Assembly (NCBI RefSeq): GCF_025753795.1
Contig: NZ_JAOWPS010000005.1
Span: forward strand, 496,001 to 560,000
Length of the DNA stretch: 64,000 nucleotides
Source of the DNA: Mesorhizobium sp. YC-39
GTDB taxonomy: Bacteria; Pseudomonadota; Alphaproteobacteria; Rhizobiales; Rhizobiaceae
Direction: 5' to 3'
Shown: positions 8,526 through 17,360 of the stretch, piece by piece
Numbering within the stretch: position 1 is the first letter of the stretch
Layout of the letters: each line of letters begins with the position of its first letter
Program-made: the position numbers and the translations under genes
The notes under the pieces: model-generated
Seen by the model: only the letters and a program-made list of their open reading frames with translations
Told to the model about the DNA's origin: nothing
The model's database searches: none

Positions 8526-9254
8526 TCAAGCCACCTTCACGTGATCAGGTTCGAAGCCTTCGAACGTCATCTGGTCGGCATATCTGAAGGTGAGCTCCAC
8601 CGCGGGCTGGTCGTGCACGGTCCAGGTGATGACAGGCATTCTGAGCTGTTCGCGCACGAAGGAGACGAACCGGTTCGGCAGGTCGCCGGCGGCATAGGAG
8701 GTGAAGGCGAGATCGTGCGCCAGCATGGCGAAATGCGCTTCGATCAATTGGTTGTCCGTGCCATAGGCGGTCAACCCGCCGGGGATGCCAGGCGCATGTT
8801 TCGGGAAGTCGCGGATCAGCCAGTGGTCGAACGACATGATCGCTGCCTTGCCCTTGTAGCGCTTTAGCATCTCGCCAACGCTTGCGACCAGGCCTTCGTC
8901 ATGGCCGGGAACGCCTTTGAGTTCCACGACCATGGGCACGCGGCCACCGACCAGATCGAGCGCCTGCTGCAACGTCGGCAGATGGTCCGAAGTGCCGCCA
9001 ACCCCAAGCGCCGTCAGTTCGGCCGCCGTGCGCTGCCAGACGAAGCCGTCCTGGCCGGTCAGCCGCTTGAGGTCGCCATCGTGGATGATGACGGGAACGC
9101 GATCCGACGACAAATGCACATCGCATTCGATCGCATAGCCGCGCTCGGCCGCGGCGGCGAAAGCCGAAAGCGTGTTCTCCCAGCGCTTCTTGTTCATGTC
9201 GTGAAAGCCGCGATGGGCAACGGGCCGGGCGGTCAGCCAGGAAAGGTCGGTCAT
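8526..9254 (-). CDS. Glycerophosphodiester phosphodiesterase family protein
   Basis: A 242-residue GDPD TIM-barrel enzyme that would hydrolyse glycerophosphodiesters to glycerol-3-phosphate and an alcohol. The catalytic and metal-binding pattern is clear: AHRGFHD near residue 13, ENTLSAF, then IECDVHLSSD and VIIHDGDLKRLTG. There is no signal peptide, so it is cytoplasmic. The ATG at 9254 places AHRG at the usual distance from the N-terminus. It lies 7 bases after the RidA gene and is co-transcribed with it. Confidence 0.92.
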   Translation of the reverse strand: MTDLSWLTARPVAHRGFHDMNKKRWENTLSAFAAAAERGYAIECDVHLSSDRVPVIIHDGDLKRLTGQDGFVWQRTAAELTALGVGGTSDHLPTLQQALDLVGGRVPMVVELKGVPGHDEGLVASVGEMLKRYKGKAAIMSFDHWLIRDFPKHAPGIPGGLTAYGTDNQLIEAHFAMLAHDLAFTSYAAGDLPNRFVSFVREQLRMPVITWTVHDQPAVELTFRYADQMTFEGFEPDHVKVA

Positions 9255-9261
9255 ATCTGGC

Positions 9262-9726
9262 TCACTCGACTTCGAAGATCGCTTCAATTTCCACTGCGGC
9301 ATTAAGCGGCAGGGAAGCGGTGCCGACGGCGGAACGGGCATGTTTGCCGCGATCGCCGAGGACGGCGACCAGAAAATCGGAAGCGCCGTTGGCCACCAAA
9401 TGCTGCTCGAAAAAATCCGGCACTGAAGCAACGAAGACGGTGATCTTCACCAGCCGGCGGATTTTCTCGAGGTCGCCGACGGCTGCCTTGGCTTGCGCCA
9501 ATATGTTGATCGCGCAATATTTTGCCGCTTCCTTGCCGCTTTCGGTGTCGACCTCGCGGCCAAGCAGACCGCTTGCCTGCAGCTTGCCTTCCCTGAGGGG
9601 CAACTGCCCGGCGGTGAAGAGCAGATTGCCTGACCTGCAATAGGGCACATAGTTGGCGGCGGGTGCCGCGGCGACCGGAAGCGTCACGCCGAGATCGCTT
9701 AGCCGCTTTTCGATTGTTTCACTCAT
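9262..9726 (-). CDS. RidA family protein
   Basis: A 154-residue member of the YjgF/YER057c/UK114 (RidA) family, of the longer subgroup. It carries LLFTAGQLPLREGKL near the N-terminus and ends with GKHARSAVGTASLPLNAAVE, containing the Arg that in RidA binds the substrate carboxylate. Canonical RidA deaminates reactive 2-aminoacrylate; the longer paralogues often act on other enamines or imines. It is the first gene of a two-gene minus-strand unit with the phosphodiesterase. Confidence 0.88.
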   Translation of the reverse strand: MSETIEKRLSDLGVTLPVAAAPAANYVPYCRSGNLLFTAGQLPLREGKLQASGLLGREVDTESGKEAAKYCAINILAQAKAAVGDLEKIRRLVKITVFVASVPDFFEQHLVANGASDFLVAVLGDRGKHARSAVGTASLPLNAAVEIEAIFEVE

Positions 9727-9864
9727 GGTATTTCCCTATTGCTTGATGTCGCCGCGCAGGCCGGGCCGAAATTGCTATTTTTGCCTCGCTTCCGCCATGA
9801 CTTTTTTTAAGCTGGACCATCTTTCCCTGCGGCCTGCCATTGGCCGCGATGATCGGAGCCCCTC

Positions 9865-10692
9865 ATGCGCGCAACGCGCCTTGCATTCCATGCTGTTCTG
9901 CTGCCGGCGCTTTTCGCGGTGGCTCCTGCTTTTGCCGTGCCGGCGCTGCAGGCACATCGCGCCGTTTATGACATCACCCTGGACAAGGCCTCGGATCGTT
10001 CTGGCATCACCGGCATTTCCGGCCGCATGGTCTACGAGTTCAATGGCTCGCCCTGCGAAGGCTACATGGTGAAATTCCGTATGGTCACCCAGATCGTCAC
10101 CGGCGACAACACGCGGCTGACGGATCAGCAGACGACGACCTTCGAGGACGCCGAAGGCAAGACCTTTTCGTTCGTGACGAAATCTTTCGTCGACCAGAAC
10201 CTCGACAAGGAGGTCAAGGGTACCGCGACGAAGGAGACGAAGGGCCTCAAGGTCGATATGGACAAGCCGGAAAAGAACAGCATCGAACTGGCTGCCACCC
10301 AATTCCCGACCCAGCATCTGGTCGAACTGATCGGCAAGGCCGAAAAGGGCGAGAACTTCTACGAAACCAATCTGTTCGACGGCTCGGAAGACGCCGACAA
10401 GGTGATGGCCACCACCGTCGTCGTCGGCAAGAAAACCGATGCCGACAAGGCCGATCCGGAAGCGCCGGCGCTGGCAAAACTCGCCACCGACAAATATTGG
10501 CCAGTCGACATTGCCTATTTCGACGACACCGACAAGTCAGGCGAGGAGGTGCCGGAATACCGGATCAGCTTCAAGCTGCATGAGAACGGCATCACGCGTG
10601 ACATGGTCATGGACTATGGCGAATTCTCAATGACCGGCAAGCTGGTCAACCTGTCGCTGTTCGATCAGTCAAAGCCTTGCCCGACGAAATGA
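9865..10692 (+). CDS. EipB-like cell envelope protein (DUF1849)
   Basis: A 275-residue periplasmic protein with a clear signal peptide (cleavage after PAFA, near residue 25). The body matches DUF1849 / EipB: HRAVYDITL at the start of the mature protein, ISGRMVYEFNGSPCEGY, and a C-terminal KPCP. These two Cys correspond to the conserved disulfide of EipB, a beta-spiral protein needed for envelope integrity in Brucella. It is monocistronic, with divergent RidA upstream. Confidence 0.87.
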   Translation: MRATRLAFHAVLLPALFAVAPAFAVPALQAHRAVYDITLDKASDRSGITGISGRMVYEFNGSPCEGYMVKFRMVTQIVTGDNTRLTDQQTTTFEDAEGKTFSFVTKSFVDQNLDKEVKGTATKETKGLKVDMDKPEKNSIELAATQFPTQHLVELIGKAEKGENFYETNLFDGSEDADKVMATTVVVGKKTDADKADPEAPALAKLATDKYWPVDIAYFDDTDKSGEEVPEYRISFKLHENGITRDMVMDYGEFSMTGKLVNLSLFDQSKPCPTK

Positions 10693-10792
10693 GCCTCCGC
10701 TTAACCACGACGCGGTGCTGTCGCGGCCAATGACTTGAACGTGCCGCAATTGCGTCTCACCCTTTCCCCAGCGTCTACCTTGGGGGATCAGG

Positions 10793-12109
10793 TTGAGCAG
10801 AATCGATGTGTTCGTGGCGCCGAAGCCCAGTCCGGCGCTGATCAAGATCATGACTTTCGTCAACCGGATTATCATGCTGCACGGCGTTCCGGGGCTTCGC
10901 GACCTGCTGCCGTTCAATCGCCTGGCTGGATTGCGCGGCGTCGCCAATGTCCGCCACATCGACTTTCCCGATGACGACCGGCAGCGGCTGAAGGCCTGCT
11001 GCGGCGCGGGCAAGGCGACATTCATCACCCCCAACCATCCGGAATTCTTCACCGACTGGATGATCGACAAGGAGATCGTCTCTCAGGTCAGCCCGCTCGC
11101 GGCATCCTGGGCCACGCATGGCGTCGTCAATGGCCTTGGCCGGATCATGCAGAAATTCTGGCTGGCCAACAATCTGATCGCCCAGATCCCGGGCAACAGC
11201 GGGGCGGCCAAGGAACACTCGGTCGCCTGGGCGCTGAAAGGGCATGGCGTGCTCCTGCATCCCGAAGGCGGCGTCGGCTGGCATGCCAATGTCGTCGCCC
11301 CGTTGCTTCCGGGGGCCGTCGAGATGGGGTTCGAAGCGCTCAAGCGCGGTCGCGCAACGGACGGGGATTTCAGGGTGTGGATCGCACCGATCGTCTGGAA
11401 GCTGGCTTTCACAAGAGATGTCGAGCCGGCGTTGGCGCAGGAATGCACCTATGTCGAGAAAAGCCTGAAAATCGAACGCCATGCCGCCGATACACTGGCG
11501 GAGCGCGTCCACCATATCTATGCAACGCTCTTGTCGCGTGACGAGAGCGCCTGCGACATGATGCCTGATGCGCAGGGCTCCTATGCCACGCGCCAGAAGC
11601 GATTGCTGATCGAATTGAGCCGGCGCCTTGGGGAACTCATTCCAGTCGAATCCGGCGCCCCAGTCCAATCCGGTGCGGATGAGATCGCCGAGCTTTTGCG
11701 ACGGTCGCGCCGATGGTTGCGGGAAGGGACGGGCGATGCCGAAGAGCAGAAGCAGGTCCGGACGCTGGCGGACACTATCCAGCGCATCCAGCGTGTTGGG
11801 CCGTGGGCATGGTCCAACCCGCGCATCACGCAGGAGGAGATCGCCGAGCACCTGAAACGCATCCGCAACGATTATTGCAAGGGCACGCTGCGCGACACGG
11901 TCAACCGCTTCGTGCCGCAGCCGGCCGGACCGCGTCGCGCCCATATTCGCACACCGGAGACGCTGGGATTGCACGCCTGGCACGGCTCGATCGACGAGGC
12001 GCTTGCCGAATTGCGTCGCCGTATGCAGGACGCCATCACCGCAATCGTCGGTCAGGTCGAGGCGGGCGGTGGTTTCATTTTCTACCCGAATCCCTTCTAT
12101 CATCGCTGA
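10793..12109 (+). CDS. PlsC-like acyltransferase domain protein
   Basis: A 438-residue protein with an N-terminal glycerophosphate acyltransferase-like domain. TPNHPEFFTDW (about residue 78) resembles the acyltransferase block I, and LLHPEGGVGWH (about residue 153) resembles block III (xxPEG). The His and Asp in block I are separated by five residues instead of the usual four. The C-terminal 200 residues are helical and charged, and I do not recognise them. The TTG at 10793 is used because GGGGGATCAGG precedes it; no in-frame ATG fits the N-terminus. Acyl acceptor unknown. Confidence 0.7.
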   Translation: MSRIDVFVAPKPSPALIKIMTFVNRIIMLHGVPGLRDLLPFNRLAGLRGVANVRHIDFPDDDRQRLKACCGAGKATFITPNHPEFFTDWMIDKEIVSQVSPLAASWATHGVVNGLGRIMQKFWLANNLIAQIPGNSGAAKEHSVAWALKGHGVLLHPEGGVGWHANVVAPLLPGAVEMGFEALKRGRATDGDFRVWIAPIVWKLAFTRDVEPALAQECTYVEKSLKIERHAADTLAERVHHIYATLLSRDESACDMMPDAQGSYATRQKRLLIELSRRLGELIPVESGAPVQSGADEIAELLRRSRRWLREGTGDAEEQKQVRTLADTIQRIQRVGPWAWSNPRITQEEIAEHLKRIRNDYCKGTLRDTVNRFVPQPAGPRRAHIRTPETLGLHAWHGSIDEALAELRRRMQDAITAIVGQVEAGGGFIFYPNPFYHR

Positions 12110-12136
12110 TGCCGCAACCTTGGGCTATCGTGCTTT

Positions 12137-12160
12137 CCGAAAATCGATTCTGATTTTCGG
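12137..12160. repeat. REP-like intergenic palindrome
   Basis: CCGAAAATC (12137-12145), loop GATTCT, GATTTTCGG (12152-12160): a perfect 9-bp stem 28 bases after the acyltransferase stop. It shares its core with the palindromes at 24320 and 46841 and belongs to a dispersed rhizobial intergenic family. Confidence 0.7.
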
Positions 12161-12197
12161 GCCGATGCGGACCGGGTGAGGGAGTGCGGCAAGCCTG

Positions 12198-12476
12198 ATG
12201 GCGGTCTATGTCGACGCGGCAATCTGGAAGTGGGTCGGCCACCGCTGGTGCCATCTGCTTGCCGACGATACCGACGAGTTGCACCGTTTTGCAGCACAGC
12301 TCGGCGTCAAGCGCTCGTCTTATCAAGGACCGCCGAAGACATCGGCGCCGCATTATGACATAACCGGGTTCGAGCGAGACCGCGCGGTGCGGCTAGGCGC
12401 CATCGAATGCAGCCGCGAGGAGATCGTTGCTGTTTTCCGGCGTGTGCGGGTGCCGAAGGGCAAGATGCGTTCATGA
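12198..12476 (+). CDS. DUF4031 domain-containing protein
   Basis: A 92-residue cytoplasmic protein beginning MAVYVDAAIWKWVGHRWCHL, with HRFAAQLGVKRSSYQ and PHYDITGFERDRAV, the pattern of the DUF4031 family. Function unknown. The conserved Asp, Trp, His and the PHYDI segment suggest an enzyme, but that is only inference. It lies between the acyltransferase and the rpsB leader on the same strand. Confidence 0.82.
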   Translation: MAVYVDAAIWKWVGHRWCHLLADDTDELHRFAAQLGVKRSSYQGPPKTSAPHYDITGFERDRAVRLGAIECSREEIVAVFRRVRVPKGKMRS

Positions 12477-12587
12477 GAGCGGTGCGCGGATCGCCGCACG
12501 CTGTGCCGCAGCGCTTGCGTTTGTCGCGCATCCCCTCTATATGCGCGCTCATTCCACACACGGACTTTGGTGTCTGCCCGGGAGAAA

Positions 12588-12659
12588 TCCGGCTGAAACC
12601 TCCGGTGGCATTCGAGGACATCTGTCCGGAAATGCCTGTGTCCGTGGAGGCTAACCGGA
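12588..12659 (+). ncRNA. Structured 5' leader of rpsB (candidate S2 autoregulatory element)
   Basis: Nested complementarity upstream of rpsB: TCCGG (12588-12592) with CCGGA (12655-12659), CCTCC (12599-12603) with GGAGG (12646-12650), GGCATT (12607-12612) with AATGCC (12631-12636), and an apical GGAC-ATCT-GTCC (12616-12627). The basal stem ends just before the ribosome site AGGAAC at 12661. S2 represses its own mRNA in gammaproteobacteria through a leader; whether this fold does the same is untested. Confidence 0.5.
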
Positions 12660-12672
12660 AAGGAACTTGAGA

Positions 12673-13455
12673 ATGGCTCTGCCTGATTTCAGCATGCGCC
12701 AGCTTTTGGAAGCTGGCATTCACTTCGGCCACCAGACCCACCGCTGGAACCCGAAGATGGCGCCCTTTATCTACGGCGCCCGCAACAACATCCACATCAT
12801 CGACCTGTCGCAGACGGTGCCTTTGCTGCACCAGGCGCTGAAGCAGGTATCCGACACCGTCGCCAAGGGTGGCCGCGTGCTGTTCGTCGGCACCAAGCGC
12901 CAGGCGTCCGACATCGTCGCCGATGCCGCGCAGCGCTCGGCACAATACTATGTCAATTCCCGCTGGCTCGGCGGCATGCTGACCAACTGGAAGACGATCT
13001 CGAATTCCATCCAGCGCCTGCGCAAGCTTGACGAGATGCTGGCGGGCGAGGCCCAGGGCCTGACCAAGAAGGAGCGCCTCAACCTCGACCGCGAGCGCGA
13101 GAAGCTCGACAAGGCGCTAGGCGGCATCAAGGACATGGGCTCGACGCCGGACCTGATGTTCGTCATCGACACCAACAAGGAAGCGATCGCCATTCTCGAG
13201 GCCAAGCGTCTCGGCATTCCGGTCGTCGCCATCATCGATTCCAACTGCGACCCGGACAAGATCGACTTCCCGATCCCCGGCAACGACGACGCGGCCCGCG
13301 CCATCCAGCTTTATTGCGATCTGGTCGCCAAGGCTGCGATCGACGGCATTGCCCGCCAGCAGGGCGCGCTCGGCGTCGATGTCGGTGCGGCGGTCGAGGC
13401 TCCGGTCGAGCCGGCGCTCGATCCGACGCCTGCGGCCGAGTCTCCGGAAGCATAA
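12673..13455 (+). CDS. rpsB: 30S ribosomal protein S2
   Basis: A 260-residue S2 protein. The N-terminus MALPDFSMRQLLEAGIHFGH and the motifs HIIDLSQT, RWLGGMLTNW and IPVVAIIDSNCDPD are diagnostic. An acidic, Ala/Pro-rich tail of about 25 residues follows the conserved core, as is common in rhizobia. ATG at 12673 follows AGGAAC; the TTG six bases earlier is not used in the family. It is the first gene of the usual rpsB-tsf unit. Confidence 0.98.
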   Translation: MALPDFSMRQLLEAGIHFGHQTHRWNPKMAPFIYGARNNIHIIDLSQTVPLLHQALKQVSDTVAKGGRVLFVGTKRQASDIVADAAQRSAQYYVNSRWLGGMLTNWKTISNSIQRLRKLDEMLAGEAQGLTKKERLNLDREREKLDKALGGIKDMGSTPDLMFVIDTNKEAIAILEAKRLGIPVVAIIDSNCDPDKIDFPIPGNDDAARAIQLYCDLVAKAAIDGIARQQGALGVDVGAAVEAPVEPALDPTPAAESPEA

Positions 13456-13459
13456 CAGC

Positions 13460-13480
13460 GAAGGCCGGTTTCCGGCCTTC
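13460..13480 (+). promoter_or_regulatory. Perfect hairpin between rpsB and tsf (attenuator or processing site)
   Basis: GAAGGCCGG (13460-13468), loop TTT, CCGGCCTTC (13472-13480), starting five bases after the rpsB stop. There is no T-run, so it is more likely a partial terminator, attenuator or mRNA stabiliser than a full terminator. Confidence 0.55.
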
Positions 13481-13573
13481 ATCCTTCCAATATGTTGGCG
13501 CGCTAAGCGCTGGCGCCGGGCGCATCATCGAACGTCGATGGTGCGTCGGCGCATTTGAAACAAAGAGGCGACA

Positions 13574-14494
13574 ATGAGCATTTCGGCTGCACAGGTCAAA
13601 GAACTCCGCGACTTGACCGGCGCGGGCATGATGGACTGCAAGATGGCGTTGAACGAGACCAACGGCAACATGGAAGAAGCCGTAGACTGGCTGCGCAAGA
13701 AGGGCATCTCCAAGGCCGACAAAAAGGCCGGCCGCACCGCTGCCGAGGGCCTGATCGGCGTTGATTCCGGGGTCCGCGAGGCAGCTGTCGTCGAGGTCAA
13801 TTCCGAGACCGATTTCGTCGCCCGCAATGCTGCCTTCCAGGAGATCGTCGCCAATGTCGCCAAGGTCGCACTGGCCTACGGCAAGACCGAGGCGGTTGCC
13901 GCTGCCAAATATCCGGGTTCGGATAAGTCGGTTACCGACGTCATCAAGGACGCTGTCGGCACGATCGGCGAGAATCTGGGCTTCCGCCGCTCGGCCAAGC
14001 TCACCGTTCCGCACGGTGCCGTCGCGACCTACGTTCACAACGCGGTGGCCGATGGTCTGGGCAAACTCGGCGTGCTGGTCGCCATCGAGACCACTGGTAA
14101 CGAGCATGCGGCCAACGCCTTTGCCCGCCAGGTTGCCATGCACGTTGCCGCCACCAACCCGATGGCGCTGACCGCCGAGCAGATCGATCCCGCCGCGGTC
14201 GAGCGTGAGAAGGCGATCTTCTCCGACCAGGCGCGCCAGTCCGGCAAGCCGGAAGCGATCATCGAGAAGATGGTCGAGGGCCGCATGCGCAAGTTCTACG
14301 AAGAGGTTGTTCTCCTGAAGCAGGCCTTCGTGCTCAATCCCGACATCACCGTCGAGAAGGCGCTGAAGGATGCCGAGAAGGAGATCGGCGCGCCGGCCAA
14401 GATCACGGCCTACCTGCGCTTCGCGCTCGGCGAGGGCATCGAGAAGGAAGAGACCGATTTCGCGGCGGAAGTCGCGGCAGCGGTCAAGAAATAG
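13574..14494 (+). CDS. tsf: Elongation factor Ts
   Basis: A 306-residue nucleotide exchange factor for EF-Tu. The N-terminal UBA-like domain carries LRDLTGAGMMDCKMAL, and the core domain begins with VEVNSETDFVARN, the signature that contacts the EF-Tu GTPase domain. Length and motifs are complete. It lies 118 bases after rpsB, separated by a stem-loop. A short terminator overlaps its stop codon. Confidence 0.98.
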   Translation: MSISAAQVKELRDLTGAGMMDCKMALNETNGNMEEAVDWLRKKGISKADKKAGRTAAEGLIGVDSGVREAAVVEVNSETDFVARNAAFQEIVANVAKVALAYGKTEAVAAAKYPGSDKSVTDVIKDAVGTIGENLGFRRSAKLTVPHGAVATYVHNAVADGLGKLGVLVAIETTGNEHAANAFARQVAMHVAATNPMALTAEQIDPAAVEREKAIFSDQARQSGKPEAIIEKMVEGRMRKFYEEVVLLKQAFVLNPDITVEKALKDAEKEIGAPAKITAYLRFALGEGIEKEETDFAAEVAAAVKK

Positions 14495-14511
14495 CCCGGA
14501 AACGGGCTTTT
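14493..14511 (+). terminator. Short terminator overlapping the tsf stop
   Basis: AGCCCG (14493-14498), loop GAAA, CGGGCT (14503-14508), then TTT. The stem includes the last base of the tsf stop codon. It lies between converging tsf and the LysR gene. Confidence 0.65.
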
Positions 14512-14516
14512 AGAGC

Positions 14517-15443
14517 TCAGGCAACTCGGCCGGGCGTCCGCAAGGATGTCCGGCCGATCTCTTGTGCGGTGTCGATAAAGGCTCTGAGCTTCGGCGCCAT
14601 CGCCGACCGCCTGGGAAAATAGAGGAACAGGCCTGGCTCCTCGATCGCCGACTGCGGCAGCACCTGGACAAGCCGGCCGGCTTCTATGTCGGCGCGCACC
14701 AGCGGCTCGAACACGTAGGCCAGTCCCGTTCCCGATAGCGCCAGATCGATCGCGACAAGGGAATCGGTGACGACAGCCGTGCCGCGCGTCTCCACCGCCA
14801 CGTCCTTGCCGTCTTCCGTCAAATCCCAGCGATAGACCGCGCCGGAGCGCACGAGACGGTAGCCGATGCAATTGTGGGCGGCCAGATCGGCCAGGCTGCC
14901 CGGACGGCCTCGCCGGCCGATATAGGCTGGCGAAGCGACGATGACGACCTGGAACGGCGGTGTCAGCCGGATCGCGACCATATCCTGCGCGATCATCTCG
15001 CCAAGCCTGATGCCGGCGTCAAAGCCCTCGCCAACGATATCTACCAGTCCTTCATTGGCAAAGATTTCCACCGTTACATCGGGGTAGCGTTCCGCCATGA
15101 CTGTCACGACCGGTGTCACCGCCATCGGGACGGCGACATGCGAAACATTAAGTCTGAGCAGTCCAGCCGGGCGGCCCTTGATGCCGCGAATACGCTCCAT
15201 CCGTTCGGCGATATCCTGCAGCGCGGGTTCCGCCGTCGCGACAAGGGCCTGACCGGCTTCGGTCAGCGATACGCTGCGTGTGGTGCGCGCAAATAGCGGC
15301 TGGCCGATCCGCTCCTCCACCAGCCGCACAGCATGGCTGACCGCTGATGGGCTCATGCCGAGCTCGGCGGCCGCCAGCGCAAAGCCGCCGCGCCGGGCAA
15401 CGGTGACAATGACAGGCAGATGGCTGAGCAGGTCGCGGTCCAT
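14517..15443 (-). CDS. LysR family transcriptional regulator
   Basis: A 308-residue LTTR. The N-terminal winged helix-turn-helix reads GGFALAAAELGMSPSAVSHA, followed by the linker helix and a periplasmic-binding-protein-like effector domain from about residue 90. It is divergent from the NTF2-like/aldo-keto reductase pair with 116 bases between starts. The usual LysR logic makes those two genes its likely targets, though the inducer is not evident. Confidence 0.92.
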   Translation of the reverse strand: MDRDLLSHLPVIVTVARRGGFALAAAELGMSPSAVSHAVRLVEERIGQPLFARTTRSVSLTEAGQALVATAEPALQDIAERMERIRGIKGRPAGLLRLNVSHVAVPMAVTPVVTVMAERYPDVTVEIFANEGLVDIVGEGFDAGIRLGEMIAQDMVAIRLTPPFQVVIVASPAYIGRRGRPGSLADLAAHNCIGYRLVRSGAVYRWDLTEDGKDVAVETRGTAVVTDSLVAIDLALSGTGLAYVFEPLVRADIEAGRLVQVLPQSAIEEPGLFLYFPRRSAMAPKLRAFIDTAQEIGRTSLRTPGRVA

Positions 15444-15559
15444 TCATGAGCAATATCGCATAGTCTGTGCAGATAATGCAATCTTCTCGACGCTGGCGCG
15501 CTGCCCCACATTATCGCCAACACATCGGCGGCGGGCTGATGCGCAAAGGAGACAGAAAC

Positions 15560-16087
15560 ATGAACGCGTTGAAGCACGTCACATTCGCGGCAGGCCTTGC
15601 GCTGGTACCCTTCGATGCGGGCGGGGCAGAAACATCCGACCGGCTGGCGCTCGCCGACGAGCGCGCCGTCATTCGCATCGCCGATGCCATCGATCGCGCC
15701 GTCGATGCGCAGGACTGGAAGCGCGCTCGCAGCTATTTCGCCGATCGCGTCACCGTCGACTTCAGCAGCCTCTCCGGACAGCCTCCGGCCACGATTGCTG
15801 CGGACGACCTCATCGGCACCTGGTCAGCCAACCTCAAGGGCAGCAAGACCAGTCTGCATCTGCGCACCAACCACCAGGTCGTCATCGAGCCCGCCGCCGC
15901 GACGGTCTCCTCCAACGGCTATGCCTGGAACCGGATGGAAGGCAATGGCGACCCGCTGTGGGAAGTCTGGGGCACCTACGAGCATCACCTGACGCGCTCT
16001 GGCGCCGGCTGGAAAGTCGATGGCTTCACGTTCCGCATGACGCACGAGCGCGGCAATCCCTGGGTCAAGACCACCCCCGGCCAATAG
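15560..16087 (+). CDS. Exported SnoaL/NTF2-like protein
   Basis: A 175-residue protein with an N-terminal signal-like segment (cleavage near GGAETSD) and a SnoaL-like NTF2 fold: an N-terminal helix with AIDRAVDAQDWKRARSYFAD, then alternating strands with LHLRTNHQVVIEP and a C-terminal GWKVDGFTFRMTHERGNPWV. Such domains are either small enzymes (isomerase, dehydratase) or ligand-binding. The ATG at 15560 follows AAAGGAGAC. It is 35 bases upstream of the aldo/keto reductase and is probably co-transcribed under LysR control. Confidence 0.75.
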   Translation: MNALKHVTFAAGLALVPFDAGGAETSDRLALADERAVIRIADAIDRAVDAQDWKRARSYFADRVTVDFSSLSGQPPATIAADDLIGTWSANLKGSKTSLHLRTNHQVVIEPAAATVSSNGYAWNRMEGNGDPLWEVWGTYEHHLTRSGAGWKVDGFTFRMTHERGNPWVKTTPGQ

Positions 16088-16122
16088 GCCGGCATCAATC
16101 AGATCAGGACTGGAAAGATACC

Positions 16123-17229
16123 ATGACCATGACTTATTACACGCTCGGCAATAGCGGGCTGCGTGTCACGCGGCTTGCGCTCGGCACCATGACTTTCGGC
16201 ACGGAATGGGGCTGGGGCGCCGAGAAGGAGACCGCCCGGGCGCTGGTCGATGCCTATGTCGAGGCCGGCGGCAATTTCTTCGACACGGCCGACGCCTATA
16301 CCAGCGGCACGTCCGAGACCTGGCTCGGCGAATTCATCGCCGAGCGCGGGTTGCGCGACAAGGCCGTGATCAGCACCAAGTTCAGTTTCAACCCGTTGGC
16401 CGACAACCCGAATGCCGGCGGCAACGGACGCAAGAACATCATCCGCGCCGTCGAAGGCTCGCTGAAGCGCCTCGGCACCGACTACATCGACCTGTACATT
16501 CTCCACGCCTGGGACAGGCTGACGCCGCCAGAGGAAGTAATGCGGACGCTTGACGATCTGGTACGGGCCGGAAAGATCCGGCATGTCGGCCTGTCCGACG
16601 TGCCGGCCTGGTATGCAAGCCGGGCGCAGTCGGTTGCCGAGCATCGCGGCTATGAACCGGTTTCGGCGCTTCAGCTCGAATATTCGCTTGCCGAGCGCAA
16701 CATCGAGCACGAGTTCGTGCCGTTCGGCACGCGCTATGGCGCCGGGATCATGGTCTGGAGCCCGCTGGCGAGCGGCCTGCTCAGCGGAAAATATCGCTCC
16801 GACACAATCGTCAAAGACGGCGGCAGGCTGGAGACGATGCGTGGTTCGACCAATCCCGGGTTCCAGAAATTCAACGATCGTAACTGGCAAATCGTCGCCG
16901 AACTGGAGAAGGTTGCCGGCCAGCTCGGCCGCAGCATGGCCCAGGTCGCCCTGAACTGGACAGCAAACAGACCAGGCATTGCGTCCGTGATCGTCGGCGC
17001 CACCAGGCTTGACCAGCTCAAGGACAATCTCGGCGCGCTCGATTTCGACATTCCGCTGGAACTTCAGGCGCGGCTTGATGCGGTGAGCCGGCCGGTCACG
17101 CCCTTCCCGTACTCGTTCTTCGGCCCGGAAATACAAGGCGGCCTGACGGGCGGCCACGCGGTTGGCGACAAGCCGGCAGGCTATCTGCCGGACCTGCTCA
17201 TGCAAGGCACTTTTGCCGGCGTGAGCTGA
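16123..17229 (+). CDS. Aldo/keto reductase
   Basis: A 368-residue NADPH-dependent oxidoreductase of the AKR superfamily. The catalytic tetrad is visible as Asp and Tyr in FFDTADAYTSG, Lys in ISTKFSFN, and His in YILHAWD. The cofactor region includes SVIVGATRLDQLKDNLGAL. ATG at 16123 gives the expected N-terminus, YYTLGNSGLRVTRLALGTM. The substrate is not predictable; the sequence is of the general YajO/AKR11-12 type. It is the second gene of a LysR-divergent pair. Confidence 0.92.
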   Translation: MTMTYYTLGNSGLRVTRLALGTMTFGTEWGWGAEKETARALVDAYVEAGGNFFDTADAYTSGTSETWLGEFIAERGLRDKAVISTKFSFNPLADNPNAGGNGRKNIIRAVEGSLKRLGTDYIDLYILHAWDRLTPPEEVMRTLDDLVRAGKIRHVGLSDVPAWYASRAQSVAEHRGYEPVSALQLEYSLAERNIEHEFVPFGTRYGAGIMVWSPLASGLLSGKYRSDTIVKDGGRLETMRGSTNPGFQKFNDRNWQIVAELEKVAGQLGRSMAQVALNWTANRPGIASVIVGATRLDQLKDNLGALDFDIPLELQARLDAVSRPVTPFPYSFFGPEIQGGLTGGHAVGDKPAGYLPDLLMQGTFAGVS

Positions 17230-17360
17230 CGGCTACCTCAGTCCACGTTCGCAAGTTTCCGGCTCGGGCGCCGCGTGACATCGCGGCGCCCTTCGTGTAT
17301 CGGAGCCAGTGTTTCCGGGCGCGGCGCCCGAAGGCGTCACATGCAAATGACGAGGACCAG

